The notes under the pieces: model-generated | The model's database searches: none | Told to the model about the DNA's origin: nothing | The model's input: the letters and a program-made list of their open reading frames with translations, nothing else | Program-made: the position numbers and the translations under genes | Shown: positions 1 through 12,000 of the stretch, one piece after another | Position numbering within the stretch: position 1 is the stretch's first letter | Layout of the letters: every line of letters starts with the position of its first letter | From: Entrophospora sp. SA101 | Lineage: Eukaryota; Glomeromycota; Glomeromycetes; Entrophosporales; Entrophosporaceae | Assembly (NCBI GenBank): GCA_958430865.1 | Contig: CAUDNR010002124.1 | Coordinates: 62,341-89,551 of the forward strand | DNA length: 27,211 nt | Direction of reading: 5' to 3'

Positions 1-1154
1 TATTGCATTTTTGATTTCTCAAAATTGGCGGCATGGCACAGAAAGTTGTGGGATTAAGTGACTTGCACTATAGAAGAATGTCATTTGTTTGAATGTTGGG
101 TTTGTGCTTTATCTATTGGGAGTTTCTAGGTTGATTAAGAAACTAAATTAGAGGCACTAGATTTTTTTAATCACAACTACATTCATTATCTCAATAATAC
201 AGTTGTGGCATTTCATCATTTTTGAAATGTTCATTTAGTGTTAGTATTAGTTGTAGTGTGTCCCATATATAAACCAACATTACTTTTAATAGGCAAGAAA
301 TTTATATCAGGACTTGATGAATAGAAGAAATAGATTAGAGGTATGATTCACTATAGATTTCCTCTTTTCCAATCAATGTTGACTACTAAATACTTATGTG
401 TGTATGCGTGTACCTGCAATGTGAGTGTTCATTTAGTTGAGTTGAAAATACAACGAAAAACTTAATCCATTTTTATTTGAAGAAATTGAATATATTGATA
501 ATTTTGATAGAATGTATTCTTGTTAATAAATTTCTTTGGATACTTTATTAATAACCAAATGACTATCCGAATATTAAATCTAATTGAATAATAATAATAA
601 TAAATAAAATAAATGAGTACAACCACTACTTTTTAAAAAAAATTTTCAAATAAATATTTGATTATTGGAAACCAAATCGAAGCTCCAATCATCACAGCTT
701 CGAAAAGACGCGTCGTGATATATACACACATATACCTATTGTGGGTAGACTCTTAAGTAAACTCTCGGCATAGCGGATTTCAAAGCATCAACGGATTTTT
801 TGAGTCCATTGTAATAATAATAATAAGAAAAATTACATTCCGATGAGCGACAAATTTTGATGGTTTTAAAACATACAAGAAAATGATCTTCCTCTCTATA
901 TAATGCATAATATAGAATTTTGATCAAGTCTATCAAAAAAAAATTTTCTTTTAAAAAATAAAAAAATAAATGAAATTTTTTTATTATTAATGTAACGGTA
1001 ACAAAGATTTATTATTCTATTTGACTATATTTATTCGTGTCACTTTTTAATCACGTGTTATAACAACAAAAGGTTTTTTTGGTTTCTTTTTCACTACATT
1101 TATCAAGTTTTATTTTATTTACTAAAATCAAATCTACATAACCAAAATTTCAAA
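1..1154. other. Gene-free upstream region
   Basis: AT-rich DNA upstream of the ubiquitin-conjugating enzyme gene. I find no convincing coding sequence. The only open frame of note, a 66-codon minus-strand frame at 736-936, is low-complexity with a Tyr run and no recognisable motif. A small inverted repeat (CGAAGCT ... AGCTTCG, about 679-703) is present. The first about 50 bases loosely resemble the right inner end of the 445-bp element at 23301-23745, so the window may open inside a decayed relative of it. Confidence 0.5.
1052..1057. promoter_or_regulatory. CACGTG box upstream of the E2 gene
   Basis: A palindromic CACGTG hexamer lies about 100 bp before the ATG of the CDC34-like gene. In fungi such E-box-like sites bind bHLH or Cbf1-type factors. 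The same hexamer occurs about 85 bp upstream of the BTB-TLDc gene (26775-26780). Regulatory use is inferred from position only. Confidence 0.35.
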
Positions 1155-1656
1155 ATGTCTAGCGCTGCAAGCATTTTATTAAAACAATTTAAAGGTTTAA
1201 TAATTCTTATGTTTTTTCTTCTTCTTTAATATCGATAATAGTTTGTTAATACGTATATATTCAAATTATTTTAAACCGATATTTAGAGCTTACACGTAAT
1301 CCAGTACCTGGTTTTACTGTAGCATTGCAAGATGAAGGCAATGTTTTCGAATGGTATAAATTTTTTTACCATTTAATAAAGAAATATTGACATTTATAAA
1401 TAATTACTTTTGTGCAATTTTTTAGGGATGTAGGCATCATAGGAGCTCCTGGTACAATATATGAGGGCGGTTATTTCAAAGTATGAAAATTTCTTGATTT
1501 ATTATGGATGTGTTTTAATATAACTTTTTGACTTATATCCATTTTCATATTATATAACAATAGGCATCACTTAAATTTCCAGTAGATTATCCTTACAATC
1601 CACCAACATTTAAATTCAAGAAAGATTTTTTCCATCCAAATGGTAATCAATTGTTC

Positions 1657-1687
<31 letters not shown>

Positions 1688-2706
1688 AAAAATTTTTTTT
1701 TGGTAAATATTATTAGATGAATACTTAATGATTTTTTCTGTATAGTTTACACGGACGGTAAATTGTGTATATCAATTCTTCATCCACCAGTAGAAGATCC
1801 AACTAGTGGTGAAACTGCTGCAGTAAGTTTATTTTATCTTATAAATATTTATAGTGTCAACAATATTATGACAATTTGATCTAAATAATTTTAAATAGGA
1901 ACGTTGGAATCCCACTCAATCTGTAGAGAGTAAGTATATCATTAAAATTGGTCGAATTATTTAAAAAATTAAAATTGATTCCAAAATTTCTTATTTATTG
2001 TCATTTAGGTATTTTGATTAGTATTGTTAGTCTTATGGGAGACCCTAATTGTTCTAGTCCTGCTAATGTGGTAATTATTTGATATCGATTTTTTTATTGT
2101 TGTTTCCAATTACTTTCATACATTTTTTCATCATCTTAAATGGAACAAATAAACATAGGATGCAGGTGTAAGTATTTCATTCAAGATATTCATTATTATC
2201 ATCATCATCATCATCATCATCATTGTTGTTGTTGTTGTTATAGTTAAATAATTAAAGCAAAAATATTTTTTTAAAGGTTATGTACCGAAAAGATCGAGAT
2301 ACATATAATAAAATTGTAAGATGTATGTATATTTGATTTTCTATAAAAATAAGAGTTTTATTTTATAAATTATTTTAATTACAAATTTTTTATGATTATT
2401 TATAGCTCAAGTCGAGACTTCAAAAAAAGATATTCCAGAAGGACTGAAAATACCCACTAGTGGTAATATATTTAATTCTCGTTTTGTTTGATGTTTGGTT
2501 AAACAACGATACAAATTTTAATATAACAATTTTATACAGCTGATGATTTCATTGTCCAGAAAAAAAACGTTGAGGATGATCAAGATGAAAATTTTTGGTA
2601 CGCATCAGATGAAGATGAAGATATAGAGGAAGATATAGAGGAAGATATGGAGGAAGATATGGAAGAAGATATGGAAGAGTATGGATCGTCTGAAGAAGAT
2701 AATTAA
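1155..2706 (+). CDS. CDC34: CDC34/UBE2R-type ubiquitin-conjugating enzyme E2
   Basis: This E2 receives ubiquitin from E1 and passes it to SCF/cullin-RING substrates, building mainly K48 chains. Eleven coding exons: 1155-1194, 1287-1353, 1426-1480, 1564-1642, 1746-1822, 1899-1929, 2009-2070, 2159-2167, 2277-2322, 2406-2462 and 2540-2706. All have GT-AG borders and consistent phase, giving 229 residues. The UBC fold carries the HPN motif and the active-site Cys at about residue 88 (context GKLCISILHPP). Directly after it comes the acidic-loop insertion (PVEDPTSGETAAERWNPTQS) that marks the CDC34/UBE2R and UBE2G families. The C-terminal tail (NFWYASDEDED then repeated EED blocks, coded by a short tandem repeat at about 2624-2680) is strongly acidic. 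In CDC34 such a tail binds the basic canyon of cullin, which favours CDC34 over UBC7/UBE2G. Exon 8 is only 9 nt (Asp-Ala-Gly). It converges with RPS4 downstream. Confidence 0.93.
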
Positions 2707-3144
2707 AATTTGCAACCGATATAAAAAATTTTTTTTTTTTAATTTACAACACACATATATATGTGTGTGAAGATTTGTGCCCATAAAAAACATTTTTTTC
2801 TTATTATTGCTATTTTTTCTTTTTTAATATTTGTAACATAACATAACTTCCTTTGGATTTCATAAAAATTTTTTTTACACGCGATGTTTTTTACTTTCTG
2901 GACACATTTTAGAAAGAAAATCTTATGACTTTTAATATAACAAGGAATTCAATGTACAACAAATAGAAACAAATCAAATAAAAATAACTTTTTAAATTTA
3001 AAATATAAAAAAATTTATTTATTTATATAAATATTTTTATATGAATCATACAGAATTTTTTTAAAATCATGTTATGTTAATTTTACGAACAATCAATAAA
3101 AATTATTTCCTATTATATAAATTGTAATTTTTATCTTAAAGCCT
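2707..3144. other. Convergent 3' spacer between CDC34 and RPS4
   Basis: 438 bp of AT-rich DNA between two stop codons that face each other. It contains A/T runs and AATAAA-like sequences suited to 3' end formation for both genes (for example around 2985-3010 and 3095-3130). No gene or structured repeat was seen. Confidence 0.5.
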
Positions 3145-4416
3145 TTATGCCTTTTGCTTTTCACGGCGTCTGTTAGTTAAATTGAGGGGAAAATATTAAT
3201 GATGATAAGATCAAATCATTACAATCCAAGATACATAACATTAATTTACAAACCTGTCACGTTCTTCTGCAATGGTAAGTTTAACACCTTTACCCTTTGG
3301 TAAGGAAATCCAAGGTTTATTACCCTCACCAATAATAAAAATATTGCTTAGACGTGTAGCAAATTGTCGTTCAAGCGAATCTTTTACATGCACGATATCA
3401 AAACCACCAATATGCCTTTCTCTATGACTAAAGCAGAAATTAAAAAAAATTCTATTTAAATTGAAAAAAATTATTCAAGGATAAAGAAATTATTATAATT
3501 ACGTGATTATACCAACTCTTCCCATGTTTCTTCCGCCAGTTATCATCACAACATTTCCAACTTCAAACTATTTTTATTTTAGAAAATGAGACATTATACA
3601 ACCTCGCCAAAATTACCATGAGCTTTTCCTTTTAAACAATCAATTACCTTAATAAATTCAGTTATTTTATAACTTTCTAGGTCAATTTTAACTGTGTCAT
3701 TTACTTTAATAAGAGGATCTGGATATCTTATGGTACGTCCATCGTGTGTAACAAGAAATGGAATCCCTTTTGCACCAAGTTGAACTCTTCTAACTTTTGC
3801 TAATTTGTATTTGGCTTCTTCTGCAGTTATCCTATGGATGGTAAAACGTCCTTTTGTGTCATATATTAATCGGAAATTTTCACCAGTCTTTTCAATAGCG
3901 ATAACATCTTTTTTTTTCGTTTAATTGTTAAATTAGTATAAAATTTTAATAGCAATAAAATAAGTTAAATTAAACCAGTAGTTACCCATGAATCCAGAAG
4001 GATAAGTAGTATCAGTACGTACTTTACCATCAACCTTCACGAGACGTTGCATCAAAATACTTTGTACTTCTTTCTTATTAAGAGCATACTTGAGACGGTT
4101 TCTTAAAAATATAACAAGCGGTAAGCAATCACGAAGCTTATGAGGTCCAGGTGATGGTCTTGGTGCCTATTTAGTAATAATTGATAAATTGGTTTTAATA
4201 TTTATCAGGAGCTTTTACCAAGCAAAGGATGCTTACATAAGTTCCTGTAAGTTTGTCTAGCATCCAATGTTTTGGTGCATTAAGACGTTTTAAATGTTTT
4301 TTTCGTCCACGGGCCTAACAAAAATCCAAGTTTATTAATGATTGTTTTGATTATTTCGATTGTTTAGTTGTATCGATTGATGAAAAAAAAATTTATAACA
4401 ATTGTTAACCTACCAT
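3145..4416 (-). CDS. RPS4: 40S ribosomal protein S4 (eS4)
   Basis: A structural component of the small ribosomal subunit. Seven coding exons on the minus strand: 4416-4414 (the ATG alone), 4314-4237, 4166-3986, 3907-3648, 3567-3503, 3427-3254 and 3169-3145. All introns are GT-AG and in phase, giving 261 residues, against 263 in human. The protein starts [20 protein letters not shown]. It continues with the S4 RNA-binding-like part ([20 protein letters not shown]), the eS4 central domain ([18 protein letters not shown]) and a KOW-type segment ([17 protein letters not shown]). It ends in a basic tail ([10 protein letters not shown]). Having the start codon alone in its exon is common in ribosomal protein genes and leaves a 99-nt first intron (4315-4413). 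It shares a 248-bp upstream region with RPN1. Confidence 0.96.
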
Positions 4417-4664
4417 TAATAAAAATTAAAAATTATTAATAAAAAAATTTCAGATTTTTTTTTAAAAAAAAAAAAAAACTATATATCAGTAATTTTGGTA
4501 ACACAGATCTCTATTCTTCATTACCGATAAAAAAATTTCGGACAAATTCACTTGTACTTGGTTTACCTTTGATCCTTTGATCAATCCGGACTCAGATTTT
4601 TAAGTTGTCCGGTTTCACAGATTACGTTCAAAAATTATTTTAAAAAAAATCATTTTTAAAAAAA
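4417..4664. promoter_or_regulatory. Bidirectional promoter between RPS4 and RPN1
   Basis: 248 bp separate two divergent start codons. Two inverted repeats are visible. TTGATC-CTTT-GATCAA lies at 4569-4584. CCGGAC (4586-4591) faces GTCCGG (4607-4612) across 15 bp, and another CGGAC sits near 4540. Spaced CGG half-sites are typical targets of fungal Zn2Cys6 factors, but the binder is unknown. I did not see the yeast proteasome element GGTGGCAAA. Long A/T tracts flank both starts. Confidence 0.55.
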
Positions 4665-7600
4665 ATGGCTAAAGAAACAGTCAAAACCGTTGTACCATCA
4701 GAGGATACACCCAACAAAGATAAACAAAAGTTAAAAGAAAAAAACGAGAACAAAGCAGATGCTGAGAAAGACAAAAAGGACGAAGAATTGGTAGGCTTTT
4801 AATATAATCTTATTCGAGATCAAAATTATTATATCTTGGTATATGTTGCTAATTTTTCATACTATATTTTTCACGCTGAAGTCAGAAGAAGATCTTCAGC
4901 TTAAAGATGAATTAGAATTGCTGATTGAAAGATTGAAGGTATCAATTAAACCATGTTGAATTCGTTTGATTGAAAAATTTGTAGGAAGTTAATGTTTTAA
5001 TTTTTTTTGACTATATTGTCAAGGAGGAAAATGTCGATCTTCATAGACCGGTTTTGGAGAGCCTTCGTGTTCACATTCGAACATCTACTAGTTCTATGAC
5101 CTCCGTTCCAAAACCATTAAAGTTCTTGAGACCTCATTATGCAACCATAACTGAGATTTACCTAAGTTGGCCAGAAAGTGATAATAAAGTAAACTTTTTT
5201 TTTAATAATGGTTCATATAATTTATAATAATTGTTTTAATTTCCAAATATTATTATTATTCTTTTTTTTAAAAAAAAATAGCATTTTTTGGCTGACATTT
5301 TGTCTGTATTGGCAATGACTTATGACGAAGGAAAAAGAGATTCCTTGAAATATAGATTAGAAGGATCACGTGAAGAACCTGGTTCTTGGGGACATGAATA
5401 CGTACGGTATGATATTACCCTATTATTAGAAATACTCTTTTTATTTTTATTCTTACAATATATTAATATATATATATATATATATGTATATGTATATATA
5501 TGTATACATATATATATTAATAAAAAAAAAGGCACTTGTCAACTGAGATTGGACAAGAATTTTTATATCGTCAAGAAAGTGATAAACCCACCGAAGATCT
5601 CATGAACCTTGCATTAGAAATTGTTCCTTTCCTCTTAAAGCATAACGCCGAAGCTGATGCTGTTGATTTATTTTTAGAACTGGAGGCAATTGACAAATTA
5701 CCACAATTTGTAGATAAAGATACTTATCCACGAGTGTGTCGGTACATGGTTAGGTATAGATTCAAATTTAATTAATTAGTTCACAAAGATTTTTGTTTTA
5801 ATAATCTGGTACTAATTATTTATACTTGATTAAAAAGCTGTGTAAATTTGTTAGTCTTTCCTGATGATGTTTCTGTTCTAAAAACAGCCCATCAAATATA
5901 TTGTCAACACAACAAATTTACCGAAGCAGTATCCCTTGCTATTCGACTAGGAAATGAAGATTTAATAAAAGAAAATTTTGAAGCAGCTGGAAATTTTGAC
6001 CCGTAAATAAATCTATATCTATGAAATTCTTGAAAAAACGGTTTATTTGAATGACCATTAATATATTTTTTTTTAAAAAAAAACAAGCCTTTTGCAAAAA
6101 CAAATAGCTTTTCAATTAGCAAGACAACATATAACTTTGCCAGTTGATAATGAAGAACTTCTTGAAATAATTAATAATACTCATTTATCAAAACATTTCA
6201 TTGCTTTAGCGGAGGAATTGGATGTAATGGAACCAAAGACTCCAGAGGATATATATAAAAGTCATTTAGAAAATATTCGTAAGTATAAAGTAATCATATT
6301 TCTATTCCATGATTCTCATTACCTTAAATAATAATAATTAATTTCTTTTAAGGTCCTGGTTACACAAGTGGAAATGTTGATTCTGCAAGACAAAATTTAG
6401 CTTCAACATTTGTAAATGCATTTGTAAATGCAGGGTTTTGTACCGACAAATTAGTATCCATAGAAGATGGAAATGCGTGGCTTTTCAAAAATAAAGAACA
6501 AGGTGTGTAAAAAAAAAGAAAGAATCTTTTTTAAAAAAATATAGTTTAAATTTCCATTTATTCTCATCGTACTATTATAGGAATGTTAAGTGCTGCTGCC
6601 TCGATTGGTTTGGTTACATTATGGGATGTAGACGCTGGGTTAGTATGTATTGATAAATATTTATATTCTAAAGAAGACTATATTAAGGTATAATAAAAAT
6701 CCTTTTTACTTGTAAAATGATCAAAGTCTACTTTTTTATTATTAAATTTATTGACTAATATATGAATAAATCTAGGCAGGTGCTCTTCTTGCAATAGGAT
6801 TATTTAATACAGGAGTACGTAATGAAAATGATCCTGCATTTGCATTACTTTCTGAACACATCGAGTCTTCAAATCTAAACATGAGAATATGTGCCATTGT
6901 TGGGTAAGTATTGTATTCAATATTGTTTATTTTTGATCAAATTTTAAATTTTACTAACATTAGTTCAATCATTAATAAAGTCTTGGAATGGCGTACGCCG
7001 GCTCACATCGGGAAGATATTCAAGATATTTTATTACCTTTAGTTAGTGACACTAATCTAAGCATGGAAATAGCATCAGTGGCAGCTTTGTCTCTAGGGTT
7101 GATATTTGTTGGAAATTGTAATGGTGATATTACAAGCACAATATTGCAAACTATGATGGAACGAGAAGATTCTCAATTGAAAGAAATATGGGGCAGGTTT
7201 ATGGGACTTGGTTTAGCTCTTTTATATCTTGGTATTTATTTTAATGTATTTTATTCCAACAAGTTTTATCAATTATCTTATATGGTAGTAAAAATCCTAT
7301 ATTCTCTTTTTATATATTAACTTATTCGTAGGAAAACAAGATGCAGCAGAAGTAACATTAGAAACTTTAAAGGCAATCGAACATCCTATCAGTAAACAAG
7401 TGGAAGTTCTTGTAGAAATTTGCTCATATGCAGGTGTATATATATATATATAATTCATAAAATAATGGTGATTATATGTTTAAAATAAAAGTTATTTTAA
7501 CAATGTAAAACTTTGCTTTAGGAACTGGAAATGTACTTAAAGTGCAAAATATGATGCATATTTGCGATGATCATTTAGATAAAGAGAAAGATGAGGATTT

Positions 7601-8804
7601 ACATCAAGCATTTGCAGTTTTAGGTGTAGCTTTGATTGCCATGGGTGAAGATATTGGCGCAGAGATGGCATTAAGAATGTTCAACCATCTGGTATGTCAT
7701 GCATGATTGTAACTATAAAAACACATTTAAAAAAATTTTTAACGTACTTGTTTAAAATAGATGCATTATGGAGAGCCAGTAATTCGTCGCACGGTTCCCC
7801 TTGCCTTGGGTTTACTTTGTGCCTCAAATCCTCTTCTAAATGTCCTAGAGACATTAAGTAAATATTCACATGACAATGATGCAGATGTTGCCATAAATGC
7901 AATATTTGCTATGGGACTTGTTGGAGCTGGAACAAATAATGCACGATTAGCACAAATGTTGAGGCAACTCGCATCTTATTATCATAAAGATGCTAATTGT
8001 TTATTTATGGTCAGAATAGCACAGGTAAAATATTCTTGGATTTATTATTTATTATTTTGTATCTATTGCAATGTTAAAGGAAGTTAATTATTTATTGAAT
8101 TGATTTGTTTTAGGGTCTATTACATATGGGTAAAGGAACCATATCAATAAACTCGTTTCACTCTGACAGACAATTATTGTCACCTGTAGCAATAGCCGGA
8201 GTTTTAATAACTTTAATTGCTTTTACAGACACTAAAACGCGTAATTTATTTATTATTACTATAATTATTGTGTGAAAAGTTTTACTATTAAGATAATTAA
8301 TAAAACTAATTTATTAATTTACAGTCATACTGGGCAAATATCATTGGTTTTTGTATTATTTGGCAACAGCAATGTATCCTAGATTCTTAATTACACTTGA
8401 TGAAAATTTAAATAGCTTACCTGTCACAGTTCGTGTAGGACAGGTAATATTTATTAATCATGTATTTAAGTAATATATCTATATGTTAAATTTTTTTTTT
8501 AATTCCAAAAATTATAAAGGCAGTTGATGTTGTGGGACAGGCCGGTAGACCCAAAACGATTACGGGCTTTCAAACACATTCAACACCAGTGTTATTGGCA
8601 CATTCCGAACGTGCAGAACTAGCAACAGAAGAATGTATCCTTTATTATTTTTGTTGCGAAGATGTTAATTTTGTTTGTTATAATTATCATAATATTATCA
8701 CCTTAACTCAAAAAAAATCTTTAGATATATCATTATCTCATATTCTTGAAGGTTTTGTTTTGCTTTGCAAAAATCCAGATTTTATGGAAGAAGATAAAGA
8801 ATAA
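4665..8804 (+). CDS. RPN1: 26S proteasome regulatory subunit RPN1 (PSMD2)
   Basis: The largest-class non-ATPase subunit of the proteasome base. It docks ubiquitin, UBL shuttle factors and the deubiquitinase Ubp6. Eighteen exons: 4665-4790, 4882-4938, 5024-5188, 5282-5406, 5532-5753, 5838-6002, 6088-6278, 6353-6502, 6581-6687, 6776-6903, 6981-7231, 7332-7433, 7522-7691, 7761-8024, 8114-8240, 8325-8443, 8520-8634 and 8725-8804. They join in phase to 887 residues (human 908). A charged Lys/Glu N-terminus leads into a conserved block ([16 protein letters not shown]) and then [10 protein letters not shown]. The PC-repeat toroid follows (for example [47 protein letters not shown]). The C-terminal signature includes [22 protein letters not shown] and ILEGFVLL. 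The Lys/Glu-rich insertion in the middle of the human protein is much shorter here. Several introns hold (TA)n runs, notably 5466-5520. Confidence 0.96.
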
Positions 8805-9090
8805 ATATTTCCTTTGATAAATAAATTTGTATAATAATATTAAATAATAAAATTATTTAATGATTACATTGATTACATTAAGCATTTATAAAGTGTCCAT
8901 GTTCAAGATTAAAAATTTTCGCGTCAAAAAATTTATCTAGAAATTTCTGAAGATCATCAGCACTACCAATAATAATCGCGTATTTCTTCTGGATAGTCTT
9001 AGTTTTCCAGCTTTTGCAAAAAAAAAAATTTTTTCAGAAAAAAAAATTTTAAATCTTATTTTATTTATAATAATTCTATTAAAAGTTATA
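8805..9090. other. Short spacer after RPN1
   Basis: 286 bp in tandem orientation between the RPN1 stop and the F-box gene. AATAAA-type signals occur just after the RPN1 stop (8801-8860). A run of A and T tracts (9016-9050) precedes the next ATG. No separate gene was seen. Confidence 0.4.
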
Positions 9091-12000
9091 ATGAAGAATG
9101 TTTGGGATCTTGAAGAAGTAGTTACTACGCCCAATTCAGCTCTTAGGTTACATTCCAAAATTATAAAGCAGATAGCACAATTCTTAGAGTCACAACTAGA
9201 TCGATACAACTTATGTTTAGTTAACAAGACATGGTCACCAGTAGCTAAGAGTGTGTTGTGGTCAGAGCCAAATTTCAAGACGCCGGATTCTCTTCGCTTT
9301 TTTCTACGAGCAGTTAAAGAATCAAGACAATGCGCTTTAAGAGTTCAATCTCTTAATCTATGTGCACCAGAGGAAAATATCACTAGTGACATTTTCCTAC
9401 CTGTATTAAATTCCGAGCGACAAGAGCATAAAATAATGTCAACCTATGTCATATCAAGACCAAATTTCATATTAAATCTTGTAAAGATATGTGAAAATGT
9501 ACAAAAAATTAAAGTTTATGGATGGAATTTATCTGATAATCATCTACAATCATTATCACAAAATTGTCCAAAACTCAAGGAAATTTTAGTGATTGGCTGT
9601 AATACTAATATCAATAATGGTAATGATGTTAATAACAATAACAATAATCAAAATCAGGATCAGAATCAGACTCAACTGATAACTCACAAGGCATTCTATT
9701 CATCGATAAATTATATGCATGATCTTTGTGTGTTGGATTTAGATGGTGATTTTAATTTGTCTGATGGCTTTGCAGAAATACTACCAACCAGATGTCCAAT
9801 GCTTGCTTCACTTAAACTTTCGACTAAATCAATGACGGAAAAAGGATTTGATTCACTAGCAAAAAAATTTACTAAACTTACTAACCTAATATTACAAAAT
9901 TGTCCTCATCTTATCGATGAAAACATTGAAAGTTTTGTTAAAAAAAATCCTAAACTACAAAAACTTCAATTATTAAGTAAAGGCCTTACCATCAAAACAT
10001 TTCAAGTGGTGATATATTATGCAAAGGAACTAGTATATTTTGATTTTAGGTGCTTACAAGAAGAAATTAGTATTTTACCAAACGAGATGCAATGGTTAAG
10101 GCCAGTTTGTCATAATTTGGATACACTTATACTTGAAAATTTACCAATTGATGACCATATAATTTCAACTATCGTTATACATTGTAAAAAAATGAAAAAT
10201 ATTGGACTTTCAAAATGTTCATATATAACTGATGATTCGATCAATAGCATCGCATCTAATCAAAAAAACCTTTGTTTGATAAATTTAGTTGAGTGTAGGA
10301 ACATTACAGATCTCTCTCTTAAATATTTAGGTGGTGGTGGAAATCAAACTAGTAATAATAATAATAGTAGTAGTCATTCAATTGCACATGTTATTATAGA
10401 TTCATGTGGTTCATTTGCACCAGAAGCTATACATTGGTTTGTCAATGTTTCACCAAAACTCGAAAAAATAATTTTGCATGGGATGCCATCAATCATCAAT
10501 TCTTTTATCTATCAATTTTCTGCAGAATATCAACAAAAAAAGCAACAAAATGGAATATATAATTCGATTGACGCTAAAGCAAAATGCACTGTTGAAAAAG
10601 AGAATATAAAAAAATTGGCAAAATTCCAATTGAAACATTTCAATGGCAATTCTATAGCTCATTATGACAATGATGATGACAATAATAGTATTGATGATGA
10701 CGATGACGACGATGACAAAATTTTATTATTAAAATTTTCAAAAGATAAGCTCATTAAATTGTCGTTAGAATTGGGTTTACCTACAAATGTTATTGATCGT
10801 GCCTTTAAAAAAGTATTTTCTGAAACTAACAATTATCAAGACATTTCAACCAATAAAAATAGAAATAACAATAACAAAAATGATAAATTGCGGAATGGTG
10901 AAAATTTACAAAAAATATCAGATACAAAACACACTTTTATCACCACCGCCACTGCAACCGCAACCACATCTTCAATTTCTGCATCAGCGCAACATCGACA
11001 TGATTCGTGGACTACAGTTATTAAAAAAACACGAAGTTGTTGGTCATCGATTAATATAAAATTACCTAGTCTTCACTGTCCTCCACCTCCAAAACAATTA
11101 CTAAATCCATCAACACCATCATCGTACTTTTTACCAATACCCAATAATGATAATAATAATATTCAAAAAGAGAAAAAAGGATACCGTAAAGAAGTCGCAC
11201 AGAGTCGGTCAATTTATGATAATAATAATGATAATGATCATGCAGTAGAAGTGGGTAACGATAAGCAAGTAAATAATGAATTAAAATCAACAACAATAAA
11301 AGGATATAAATCGTCATGGAATAAACCTATTGGAGGTGAAGATGATTTAGGTGGATGGGCAGATTTTGGAATCCAGTCAAGACATGACGACTATAACAAT
11401 AAAGATAAAGATGCCGTTGTTGTGGACTCCCATCAACAAAATATTTCCAAATTATTCATCTCGCCTGACTCCATTAACAATGATTGTGATGTTAATGATG
11501 ATAAAGAAATATTAGTTGATATTGGTACTTGGGATAGTTTAACTACTGATACAACGAAGACCACATCTTCTTCTTCTTCTTCGTCATGGAGTAATCAAAC
11601 TAAATTGTTAAATGATGTAAAAATCAATAAAAAAATCTCAGAACCAGGATCAGTAATAGATATGATTTGGGATTCCAGTGCAACTGAACAATCAAACTCT
11701 GACAATACAATTGAAGTCGAAGAGGAGGAGGAATCGATTAAAAAGAGTGTTTACTCTAAGAATAAAAATGAAACGATGACAGTTGCTAATAATAAAAAAG
11801 TTGTTATTGATGATGATGATGAAGGATGGGGAACACCACCTGAAAGTGCTATTGCATGGAATGATCCTCGACAAGGGTATTGTTTAGAAATGATCGAAAA
11901 ACAGAATAAAACAAAATTTTGTGTTCAAAGAAAAAATGGAAGAGATGATAATGGCGATGATTATGATTATGATTATGATTATGATTATGATTACGGTTAT

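Noticed and set aside
1..50. Similarity of the window start to the right inner end of the 445-bp element (TATTGCATTTTTGA, then GGC-TGGC-CAGAAA)
   Set aside because: Too short and cut by the window edge; could be chance.
736..936. 66-codon minus-strand frame
   Set aside because: Low complexity, no motif, no conserved context.
2605..2793. Minus-strand Phe/Ile-rich frame
   Set aside because: Antisense of the acidic CDC34 tail and 3' spacer.
5904..6122. Minus-strand frame inside RPN1
   Set aside because: Covers RPN1 exons 6-7 and an intron; antisense shadow.
7681..7902. Minus-strand frame inside RPN1
   Set aside because: Antisense of RPN1 exon 14 and the preceding intron.
11066..11317. Minus-strand frame with Tyr/Leu/His runs
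   Set aside because: Antisense of low-complexity F-box tail; no motif.
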